A stretch of DNA of 64,000 nucleotides from Chitinophagaceae bacterium (GTDB lineage Bacteria > Bacteroidota > Bacteroidia > Chitinophagales > Chitinophagaceae). The notes beneath the pieces were generated by a model that saw only the letters and a list, made by a program, of their open reading frames with translations, was not told the DNA's origin and did not search any database. Both the position numbers and the translations under genes were made by a program. Of this stretch, positions 58,363 through 64,000 are shown piece by piece. Location of the stretch: positions 38,641 to 102,640 of the forward strand of contig SEAC01000037.1 in the NCBI GenBank assembly GCA_004173235.1, given 5' to 3'. Position 1 is the first letter of the stretch. Each line of letters opens with the position of its first letter.

Positions 58363-59070
58363 ATGAAACAGCTACTGTTTTCGGCCCTCTGCGGGCTTGC
58401 CGCCTTCGCGGCTTCGGCTCAATCTGCCCGCCGCGTGCAATACGAGATCAACCCGGGCGAAACCATCGGCAGCGTGCTGAAGTTCACCGACATTTTCAAA
58501 TACCCCGCGTTCAAGCAGGGCACCGTTTTCTTCAAGAACGGCGCTGCCACCAACGGACTGCTGAACTACAGCTACCTCGCGGGCGCTGTTCAGTTCATCA
58601 ACGAAAAGGGCGACACGCTTTCGCTGACCAACGAAGAGCAGGTAGCGCTCGTGGCGATCGAAACCGATTCATTTTATTATAATAAGGCCTACCTCGAACT
58701 GGTGGCACGCCTGCCCGAAGGTGGGGGCGTATACAAGAAGGAATTCCTGCGTGTGGCAAGCGTGCGCAAGATTGGTCTGTATGACCAGCCTGTGGACGGT
58801 GGCTCGGTAGACAACGTAGGCCTGTTGCAGAACGGCACACAGGATCGCTTTCTGCCGCTGCGCCAGAAAACGACACTGGTGCGCGAGCGCTTTCTCTACA
58901 TCACCGACAAATACGAGCACCTCGTGCTGGTGGCTTCCCGCAAGAACCTGGAGAAGTTGTACCCGAAGCGCCATGCGGCCATCTCCACCTACCTGGCTTC
59001 CAACAAGGTCGACTTTCAAAACGTGCAGCAGGTGCAGGGGCTGATCGCTTACCTGCAACAGCATTCATAA
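58363..59070 (+). CDS. Secreted hypothetical protein, second of the tandem paralogous pair
   Basis: 235 residues, signal peptide MKQLLFSALCGLAAFAASAQ. Shares with the preceding gene the segments KFTDIFKYPAF, VFFKNG, FINEKGDTLSL, VALVAIETDSFYYN, FLPLRQKTTLVRERFLYITD and QGLIAYLQQ, at weak overall identity by eye. It is 17 bp behind it. Both appear periplasmic and may interact. Followed by a bidirectional terminator shared with radC. Confidence 0.8.
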   Translation: MKQLLFSALCGLAAFAASAQSARRVQYEINPGETIGSVLKFTDIFKYPAFKQGTVFFKNGAATNGLLNYSYLAGAVQFINEKGDTLSLTNEEQVALVAIETDSFYYNKAYLELVARLPEGGGVYKKEFLRVASVRKIGLYDQPVDGGSVDNVGLLQNGTQDRFLPLRQKTTLVRERFLYITDKYEHLVLVASRKNLEKLYPKRHAAISTYLASNKVDFQNVQQVQGLIAYLQQHS

Positions 59071-59090
59071 ACGAGTATTTTGTTAGCGGC

Positions 59091-59121
59091 AAACGGCCCG
59101 GAGCGATGCTTCGGGCCGTTT
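59091..59121. terminator. Bidirectional terminator between the paralogue pair and radC
   Basis: AAACGGCCCG and CGGGCCGTTT, 10-bp stem (extended by AGC/GCT), loop near GATG. The genes are convergent here. Confidence 0.85.
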
Positions 59122-59125
59122 TGCA

Positions 59126-59818
59126 TTACAGCAGGCCTTCGTCGGCAAAGCTGAAGTAGCCGTCCGAGCTAACGATGAGGTGATCGAGCAGCCGGATGTC
59201 GAAGAAGCGGGCAGCCTCGCGGATCTTGGTGGTGAGCTCTTCATCGGCGCGGCTGGGCCGGAGGTTGCCGGAAGGGTGGTTGTGGCAGAGGATGAGCCCC
59301 ACGGCATCTTCTTCGAGCGCGCGGCGGAGGATGATGCGCGGATCGGCCACGGTGCCGGTGATGCCTCCCTCGCTCACGATCTCGAAGCGGTTCACGCGGT
59401 TGGCACGATTGAGATAAAGCACGGCGAACACTTCGTGGCGGTAGTCTTGCAGCAGGGCTTTCAACTGCAACGCCACATCCTGGCTGCTGCTGATGGTGGG
59501 CCGTTCAAAGAGGCTGCCGGCCTGGCAGCGGCGGCCCAGCTCGAAGGCGGCCGTGAGGTTGAGCGCGCGGGCGGGCCCGATGCCGGGTACCTTGCGCCAC
59601 TCGGCAAGCGACTGGCGGGCGAGCTCGGGGAGGCTGTTGCGCGCGCCCTGCAGCAACTGGCGGGCGAGGTCGAGGGCGGAGTGCTGCGGCGTTCCGCTGC
59701 CGATCAAAATGGCCAGCAACTCGCTGTCGCTCAGGCTTTCCGCACCTTTCTCCAGTAATTTTTCGCGCGGGCGATCGTCTTTTGCCCATGATTTAATCGA
59801 GTATTTCTGCGCTTGCAT
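59126..59818 (-). CDS. radC: RadC-family JAB domain protein
   Basis: 230 residues. The N-terminal HhH-like part (LLEKGAESLSDSELLAILIGSGTPQHSALDLA, VPGIGPARALNLTAAFELGRR) leads to the JAMM/MPN metalloprotein core with Glu and the HNHPSGNLRPSRAD motif (His179, His181, Asp191-192), a zinc site of the deubiquitinase-like fold. Despite its name no repair function has been shown for the family. It is convergent with the secreted paralogues and divergent from the small membrane protein. Confidence 0.94.
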   Translation of the reverse strand: MQAQKYSIKSWAKDDRPREKLLEKGAESLSDSELLAILIGSGTPQHSALDLARQLLQGARNSLPELARQSLAEWRKVPGIGPARALNLTAAFELGRRCQAGSLFERPTISSSQDVALQLKALLQDYRHEVFAVLYLNRANRVNRFEIVSEGGITGTVADPRIILRRALEEDAVGLILCHNHPSGNLRPSRADEELTTKIREAARFFDIRLLDHLIVSSDGYFSFADEGLL

Positions 59819-59881
59819 AATTCCAATTTAGCAAATAATTTTACCTCGTTACCATATCCCTTGAACCCAAACCGTCCTCCT

Positions 59882-60073
59882 ATGACAAAAAGAACACAAG
59901 CCCCGATGGGCGCCCTCCACCCCCTGTTTTTCTTTGTGCTGGTTTATGGCATTTCGTTGCTGATGGCCCTGTTCGTATGCCGGTCCGTTTATTATGGCAT
60001 CAATGGCCCCGAGCCCGGAGCCGACGCGGTTATGAGCGCAGCGCCTGATGCTCCTGCCGTTGCTTACCAGTGA
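59882..60073 (+). CDS. Small membrane protein, 63 aa
   Basis: Begins MTKRTQAPMGALHPLFFFVLVYGISLLMALFVCRSVYYG; one clear membrane helix follows a basic N-terminus, and the C-terminal 20 residues are short and acidic-polar (NGPEPGADAVMSAAPDAP). It begins an upstream position to prs and is followed by a hairpin. I do not recognise it; similar single-helix proteins next to prs may exist in relatives, but I cannot confirm. Confidence 0.6.
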   Translation: MTKRTQAPMGALHPLFFFVLVYGISLLMALFVCRSVYYGINGPEPGADAVMSAAPDAPAVAYQ

Positions 60074-60084
60074 ATTTAAACCGG

Positions 60085-60123
60085 AAAAATGTGCGGCACT
60101 CGCTATCTTCGCCGCACATTTTT
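60085..60123 (+). terminator. Terminator hairpin carrying a -7-like box in its loop, just before prs
   Basis: AAAAATGTGCGGC (60085-60097) and GCCGCACATTTTT (60111-60123) form a perfect 13-bp stem around a 13-nt loop. The loop ends with TATCTTC and with the next base reads TATCTTCG (60104-60111), 7 of 8 to TAnnTTTG. It terminates the small membrane protein transcript 8 nt before the prs ATG and may also hold the prs promoter. Confidence 0.7.
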
Positions 60124-60131
60124 CCTTTTAC

Positions 60132-61088
60132 ATGCAACTGCAACCCTCTGCCAAAATCTTCTCCGGCACCGGCTCGCAAAAGCTCACGCAGCAGATTTGT
60201 GAGCGTTACGGAATGAAGCCCGGCGAGATCAAGATCCAGCGCTTCAGCGACGGCGAGATACAGCCTGTTTTTAACGAGAGTGTCCGCGGAGATGTAGTTT
60301 TCCTGGTGCAAAGCACCTATGCTCCTTCAGACAATCTCATGGAGCTGCTCCTCATGATCGATGCGGCCCGGCGTGCCTCGGCCAAAATGATCGTGGCCGT
60401 GCTGCCGTATTACGGCTATGCGCGGCAGGATCGCAAGGACAAGCCGCGGGTGGCGATCGGCTCCAAGCTGGTGGCCAACATGCTGGTGGCGGCCGGCGCC
60501 GACCGCGTTATCTGCATGGACCTACACGCTCCGCAGATCCAGGGATTCTTCGATATACCGATGGATCACCTCGACTCATCTGCAGTTTTTATCCCATATA
60601 TCTCCCAGTTACGGCTCGAAAACCTTACCTTTGCGGCCCCCGACGTAGGTGCAACCAACCGGATCCGCGAAGTAGCCTCTTATTTCGACGCCCATATGGT
60701 CATCTGCGACAAGCACCGCAAGCGCGCCAACGAGATCGCTTCGATGGTAGTGATCGGGGACGTCAAGGACCGCGATGTGATCATTATCGATGACATCGTG
60801 GACACGGCCGGCACGCTGGCCAAGTCCGCCGCTCTTTTAAAGGAAAAAGGCGCCCGCAGCGTCCGTGCCCTGGTTACCCACCCCGTGTTGAGCGGGAAGG
60901 CTTACGAGAACATCGATAACTCGGTGCTCGAGGAGCTGGTAGTGTGCGACACGATCCCCCTGCGCGGCGAGTCTTCCAAGATCAAGGTGCTTTCGGTAGC
61001 CGAGCTTTTTGCAGTGGCCATCCGCAACGCCTATGAGAACAAGAGCATCAACAACTTGTTCATCCACTCCCAGAGGAGGGATAAGTAG
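60132..61088 (+). CDS. prs: Ribose-phosphate pyrophosphokinase
   Basis: 318 residues making PRPP from ribose 5-phosphate and ATP. The start at 60132 gives MQLQPSAKIFSGTGSQ; the longer frame from 60048 overlaps the preceding gene. Motifs: PRPP-binding IIIDDIVDTAGTL, the ATP and metal loop YYGYARQDRKDKPRVAIGSKLVANML, VICMDLHAPQIQGFFDIPMDHL, and the flexible KHRKRANE segment. Supplies purine, pyrimidine, NAD and His synthesis. Followed by a repeat spacer and rplY. Confidence 0.97.
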   Translation: MQLQPSAKIFSGTGSQKLTQQICERYGMKPGEIKIQRFSDGEIQPVFNESVRGDVVFLVQSTYAPSDNLMELLLMIDAARRASAKMIVAVLPYYGYARQDRKDKPRVAIGSKLVANMLVAAGADRVICMDLHAPQIQGFFDIPMDHLDSSAVFIPYISQLRLENLTFAAPDVGATNRIREVASYFDAHMVICDKHRKRANEIASMVVIGDVKDRDVIIIDDIVDTAGTLAKSAALLKEKGARSVRALVTHPVLSGKAYENIDNSVLEELVVCDTIPLRGESSKIKVLSVAELFAVAIRNAYENKSINNLFIHSQRRDK

Positions 61089-61166
61089 TTTGTAGTTGAC
61101 AGTTTCCGGTTTACAGTTCCGAAAACGCAGCAACTAAAAACTATAAACTTTAAACTGTAAACTGGA
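61085..61166. repeat. Facing arms of an AGTTTAC/GTAAACT repeat between prs and rplY
   Basis: Left arm 61085-61118 (GTAGTTTGTAGTTGACAGTT) and right arm 61130-61166 (AACTATAAACTTTAAACTGT) are imperfect reverse complements; 12-bp spacer. Confidence 0.8.
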
Positions 61167-61191
61167 AAAGTCATTTTATAAAACCTCAATA

Positions 61192-61788
61192 ATGAAAGCA
61201 ATTACAATCGAAGGACAACTGAGGACCGAATTTGGCAAGTCAGCCACCCGCCAACTTCGCTCTCAGGAACTCGTGCCTGGTGTAATTTACGGGGGTGCAC
61301 AGGAGATCAACTTCGCGGCATCAGCAAAGGCCCTGCGCCAGCTCGTTTACACACCAGACTTCCGCCTCGTGAACCTCACGCTCGACGGCAAAACAACCCG
61401 TTGCATCCTGAAGGATCTGCAGTTTGACAAAGTAAGCGACGAACTGATCCACGTTGACCTCCTCGAACTCGTAGAAGACCGCAAGGTGGTAGCTACGATC
61501 CCGCTGAAGTTCACGGGCACTGCAGCTGGCGTTCGCGCCGGTGGCCGTCTCGAAACAAAGATGAAGGCACTTAAGGTGAAGACCCTTCCCAAGTACCTGA
61601 AAGAGCAGATCGAAGTACCCGTTGACGCACTCGAGATCGGATCCAACCTCCGCGTTTCCGACGTCGTAACCGAGAACTACGAGATCATGAACTCGCCCCG
61701 TATTCCGATCGTTTCGATCGTGACTACCCGCGCACTCCGCCAGGCTGAAGCCGCTACGGCCGCTCCGGCAGCAAAAGCGAAGAAGTAA
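61192..61788 (+). CDS. rplY: Ribosomal protein bL25 (Ctc-type, long form)
   Basis: 198 residues. N-terminal 5S-rRNA-binding domain (AITIEGQLRTEFGKSATRQLRSQELVPGVIYGG, TLDGKTTRCILKDLQFDKVSDELIHVDLLELVE) followed by the Ctc C-terminal domain (VPVDALEIGSNLRVSDV). A low-complexity A/K tail ends it. The codon choice leans to GTT, CGC, CTC as in highly expressed genes. Own position after a repeat spacer; pth follows 123 bp later after a terminator. Confidence 0.94.
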   Translation: MKAITIEGQLRTEFGKSATRQLRSQELVPGVIYGGAQEINFAASAKALRQLVYTPDFRLVNLTLDGKTTRCILKDLQFDKVSDELIHVDLLELVEDRKVVATIPLKFTGTAAGVRAGGRLETKMKALKVKTLPKYLKEQIEVPVDALEIGSNLRVSDVVTENYEIMNSPRIPIVSIVTTRALRQAEAATAAPAAKAKK

Positions 61789-61825
61789 CAGAATATCGAA
61801 TAGCGAACAACGAATTCGAATACCG

Positions 61826-61860
61826 AAAGCCGCCTCCTCACCGGGGCGGCTTTTACTTTT
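61826..61860 (+). terminator. Terminator after rplY
   Basis: AAAGCCGCC and GGCGGCTTT, 9-bp stem, about 10-nt loop, then TTACTTTTTG. A short GAATATC-like repeat (about 61793-61820) precedes it. Confidence 0.8.
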
Positions 61861-61870
61861 TGTGGACCCC

Positions 61871-61898
61871 GTTCACGGTTCACGGCTCACCGCTCACG
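61871..61898. repeat. Short tandem repeat, 4 x 7 bp (GTTCACG / GCTCACC)
   Basis: GTTCACG, GTTCACG, GCTCACC, GCTCACG in perfect register, abutting the pth -7 box. Confidence 0.85.
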
Positions 61899-61905
61899 AT
61901 ATTTG
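61898..61905 (+). promoter_or_regulatory. -7-like box GATATTTG, 6 nt before the pth ATG
   Basis: 7 of 8 to TAnnTTTG; CCCCTC separates it from the ATG at 61912. Its first base is the last base of the 7-bp repeat array. Confidence 0.4.
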
Positions 61906-61911
61906 CCCCTC

Positions 61912-62496
61912 ATGAACAAGTTTCTCATTGTCGGTCTCGGGAATATTGGAAACGAGTATGCGCACACGCGGCACAACATCGGGTTTGATGTGGTGGGCGC
62001 CTTCGTGCAAAAACACGGAGGTCAGTTTGCCAGCGACCGGCTTGCCTACAAATGCGAAGTACGCTGGAAGGGACGCATTTTCGTTTGCATCCTTCCTACC
62101 ACTTATATGAACCGCAGCGGCGCTTCGGTGAAATACTGGATGGACAAGGAAAAGATCGGCATTGAAAACGTGCTCGTGATCCTCGACGACCTTGCGCTGC
62201 CGCTGAACAAGATCCGTTTGCGGCCATCCGGATCCGACGCGGGGCACAACGGCCTGCGCGACATCCAGGCGGTGCTTCAGAACCAGAATTACCCACGCCT
62301 GCGTTTTGGCATCGGCAACGACTTCCCGAAAGGGCGCCAGGCCGACTTCGTGCTGGGCAAGTGGCGGCCGGAAGAAGAGCCCACCGTGAAGCACAAGATC
62401 GACAAGTGTGTGGCTGTGATTGAGAGCTTTTCCACCATCGGAGTGCAGGCAACCATGAATGCCGTAAATAATATTGATTACACTCCGGCGGAATGA
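61912..62496 (+). CDS. pth: Peptidyl-tRNA hydrolase
   Basis: 194 residues that release peptides from prematurely dropped peptidyl-tRNA. The N-terminal FLIVGLGNIGNEYAHTRHNIGFDVV holds the substrate-binding Asn and the catalytic His in HTRHNIGFD, followed by PTTYMNRSG, VILDDLALPLNKIRLRPSGSDAGHNGL with the catalytic Asp/His pair. The ATG at 61912 sits 6 nt after a -7-like box; the track of in-frame ATG at 61903 is inside the promoter. Confidence 0.96.
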   Translation: MNKFLIVGLGNIGNEYAHTRHNIGFDVVGAFVQKHGGQFASDRLAYKCEVRWKGRIFVCILPTTYMNRSGASVKYWMDKEKIGIENVLVILDDLALPLNKIRLRPSGSDAGHNGLRDIQAVLQNQNYPRLRFGIGNDFPKGRQADFVLGKWRPEEEPTVKHKIDKCVAVIESFSTIGVQATMNAVNNIDYTPAE

Positions 62497-62601
62497 TAGC
62501 TAATCCCTATTTTAGCAATACACATCTATCCGCCTTCCCGGAAAAACCAGTTATGCGCGATCAACGCAAGCCGTATCCCGCATAGATCAAAACCATCTCA
62601 C

Positions 62602-63213
62602 ATGAAGATATTCTGTATCGGTCGCAACTACGCCGAGCATGCCAAGGAGCTTGGTAATGCGGTGCCGGATGAACCGGTGGTGTTCATGAAGCCGAAGAAT
62701 GCACTACTGCAGCCCCATATGCCCTTTTATTACCCGGAGTTTACCAACGAGCTGCACTACGAGTGCGAGCTGGTGCTGCGTGTGTGCAAGAACGGGAAGT
62801 ACATACAGCCGCAGGCGGCATCGCGCTACTATGATGCGGTGACCACGGGCATCGACTTTACTGCCCGCGACCTGCAGCAGGAACTCAAGAAAAAGGGTTT
62901 GCCGTGGGAAAAAGCAAAAAGCTGGGACAATTCGGCCGTGGTTGGTACGTGGATACCCTTCGGCGAGATTCCGAGCGCTGCCGATATCCGGTTTTCCTTC
63001 AAGAAGAACGGCGAGCTGGTGCAGCAAGGCAACTCCGCCGAAATGATCCACAGCTTTGACACTATAGTCGCGCACATCTCGCAGTATTTTTCGGTCAACA
63101 TCGGCGACCTGATCTTCACCGGTACGCCGGCCGGTGTAGGAGAGGTGGTGGTGGGCGACGAGCTGGAAGCGTTCCTGGGCGAGAAGAGCCTGCTGAAGCT
63201 GGAGGTAAAGTAG
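62602..63213 (+). CDS. Fumarylacetoacetate-hydrolase family protein
   Basis: 203 residues, the short FAH-fold length. MKIFCIGRNYAEHAKELGNAVPDEPVVFMKPKNALL opens the family; metal ligands lie in ELHYECELVLRV (Glu residues) and GIDFTARDLQQ (Asp). The C-terminal end has DTIVAHISQYFSVNIGDLIFTGTPAGVGEVVVGD. Members act as hydrolases, decarboxylases or oxaloacetate tautomerases on 2-oxo acids; the substrate is unknown. It is followed by a terminator and then the ribosomal RNA promoter region. Confidence 0.93.
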   Translation: MKIFCIGRNYAEHAKELGNAVPDEPVVFMKPKNALLQPHMPFYYPEFTNELHYECELVLRVCKNGKYIQPQAASRYYDAVTTGIDFTARDLQQELKKKGLPWEKAKSWDNSAVVGTWIPFGEIPSAADIRFSFKKNGELVQQGNSAEMIHSFDTIVAHISQYFSVNIGDLIFTGTPAGVGEVVVGDELEAFLGEKSLLKLEVK

Positions 63214-63236
63214 CCGCATATCTATTTAATAGTAGG

Positions 63237-63264
63237 AAACCCTGGCCCAGGCCGGGGTTTTTAT
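63237..63264 (+). terminator. Terminator after the FAH-family gene
   Basis: AAACCCTGGCC...GGCCGGGGTTT, 10-bp stem with one G-T pair and a loop of about 4 nt (CCAG), then TTATAT. It insulates the rRNA promoter region. Confidence 0.75.
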
Positions 63265-63335
63265 ATGGTGAAATAAGATATGCGGCAGGGCTGGTAAGGC
63301 TTTGCGGGATCGGGGGCATTAAAAGCGGAAAACCA

Positions 63336-63367
63336 TTTGGTGGCGACCGCAGAGCTCCCTATCTTTG
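63336..63367 (+). promoter_or_regulatory. Tandem rRNA promoter P1
   Basis: -33 TTTG at 63336-63339, 20-bp spacer, -7 TATCTTTG at 63360-63367 followed by CGTCCGC. First and least conserved of four. Confidence 0.75.
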
Positions 63368-63461
63368 CGTCCGCTTTTTGAATGTAGGGGTTGATGACAG
63401 GGTAGCAGTAAATGCGCGCTGCGGGCTTTCACAAATCTTTCAGGATTTATTTTGAAAAAGA

Positions 63462-63493
63462 TTTGACGGCAGCACTCCAAACCCCTATCTTTG
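63462..63493 (+). promoter_or_regulatory. Tandem rRNA promoter P2
   Basis: -33 TTTG at 63462-63465, 20-bp spacer, -7 TATCTTTG at 63486-63493 followed by CACTCCGC. Confidence 0.8.
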
Positions 63494-63581
63494 CACTCCG
63501 CTTCAAAACAGGGATGCTCTTTTAAATAGTTGGTTGTCAATAGGTTATAACAGTTTTTTAGAAAATAAATCTTCAAAAATG

Positions 63582-63613
63582 TTTGGCCGGTAACACACAG
63601 CCTTCTATCTTTG
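63582..63613 (+). promoter_or_regulatory. Tandem rRNA promoter P3
   Basis: -33 TTTG at 63582-63585, 20-bp spacer, -7 TATCTTTG at 63606-63613 followed by CACTCCGC. Confidence 0.8.
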
Positions 63614-63707
63614 CACTCCGCTTTACGAAGCACGCTCTTTACAAGATTTGGGTCCTCCACCACAACGGTTCGCAAGACGAACGTTGTCTCCGGAAACGGA
63701 AAATAAA

Positions 63708-63739
63708 TTTGGTGGTTTTAAAACGGCCCTCTATCTTTG
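63708..63739 (+). promoter_or_regulatory. Tandem rRNA promoter P4
   Basis: -33 TTTG at 63708-63711, 20-bp spacer, -7 TATCTTTG at 63732-63739 followed by CACTCCCG. Closest to the leader. Confidence 0.8.
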
Positions 63740-64000
63740 CACTCCCGTTGCAAAAACGGCATCGCAAATCAAACAGTTCTTACTGAAAACACGAGGTGAG
63801 GTATGCTTAAAGAAGCAGTACCGGTGAGCATCGCAGCTCTGTCACTTACAAAAAGATTTACGGCTTTCGGGCCTGCGATCAAAGTTCTTTGAAAGAAAGG
63901 GAAGCAACAGCACTAATGGAAATTAGGTGCTAAAATTTTATAGGTAAGGTTGAATCAAGTTTACAAAGATTCGACAAATGACTCGACAATTTTCGGAATG
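63740..64000 (+). ncRNA. Predicted leader of a ribosomal RNA operon (16S lies beyond the window)
   Basis: No open reading frame fits. The region begins downstream of four strong promoters and contains a boxA-like GTTCTTTGAAA (63884-63894), as found ahead of 16S genes in this phylum. A possible processing stem GAATC...GATTC lies at about 63953-63973. No 16S start (AGAGTTTGATC) is reached by 64000, so the identity is an inference. Confidence 0.65.
63884..63894 (+). promoter_or_regulatory. boxA-like antitermination element
   Basis: GTTCTTTGAAA resembles the E. coli rRNA boxA TGCTCTTTAACA. It sits about 145 bp after promoter P4 within the predicted leader, where Nus factors would load. Confidence 0.5.

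Noticed and set aside
1..64000. Search for tRNA genes, insertion sequences, integrases or phage genes
   Set aside because: No cloverleaf-like GTTCRA/CCA-end pattern, transposase DDE or integrase motif was seen in the gaps, which are nearly all below 250 bp. I did not run a covariance search.

Overview
The window is a chromosomal segment of a GC-rich member of the Bacteroidota, most likely of the order Chitinophagales (Chitinophagaceae-like). The evidence is a short primary sigma factor without region 1.1, promoters of the TTTG / TAnnTTTG type, almost no Shine-Dalgarno sequences, a SusC/SusD pair, type IX secretion (T9SS) genes (PorT, SprA, a PorE-like OmpA protein, proteins with type A and type B sorting domains) and several families I know mainly from this phylum. 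I cannot name a genus from the sequence alone.

Layout. 0-5 kb: partial LptF/LptG permease, a START-like protein, rpoD and ffh. 5.3-9.1 kb: a tightly overlapping four-gene operon (UbiA prenyltransferase, type III polyketide synthase, methyltransferase, FAD oxidoreductase), the best candidate for an undescribed biosynthetic system. 9.2-21 kb: CoA-binding protein, a T9SS-sorted metalloprotease, YkuK, engB, ubiE-porT, small lipoproteins, a decayed membrane-protein remnant, an Old Yellow Enzyme and a PAS histidine kinase. 21-27 kb: S41 peptidase, VOC protein, a Cys-rich secreted protein with RDD and DoxX membrane proteins, fabH and ruvA. 27.4-34.6 kb: the giant sprA. 34.7-48.5 kb: mostly minus strand, with an SDR, a type-B-sorted PKD protein, a hydrolase, an Lnb/DUF4105 protein, DUF6370, TfoX, guaB, dprA, a PorE-like protein, queE and folD. 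48.5-57.2 kb: a barrel protein plus a helix-hairpin-helix/barrel protein, then a SusC-SusD-DUF1735 operon. 57.3-63.2 kb: DUF3467, a tandem paralogous pair, radC, a small membrane protein, prs, rplY, pth and a fumarylacetoacetate-hydrolase-family protein. 63.2-64.0 kb: four tandem promoters and the leader of what should be a ribosomal RNA operon starting just past the window end.

Genome-wide patterns are as notable as the genes. At least a dozen genes have the -7 promoter box only 3-6 nt before the start codon, predicting leaderless mRNAs. Many intergenic spacers carry short degenerate tandem repeats (7-10 bp units), each locus with its own motif, often as facing inverted arms around a terminator. 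Housekeeping, envelope and secretion genes dominate. No tRNA, insertion sequence, prophage or CRISPR array was seen.
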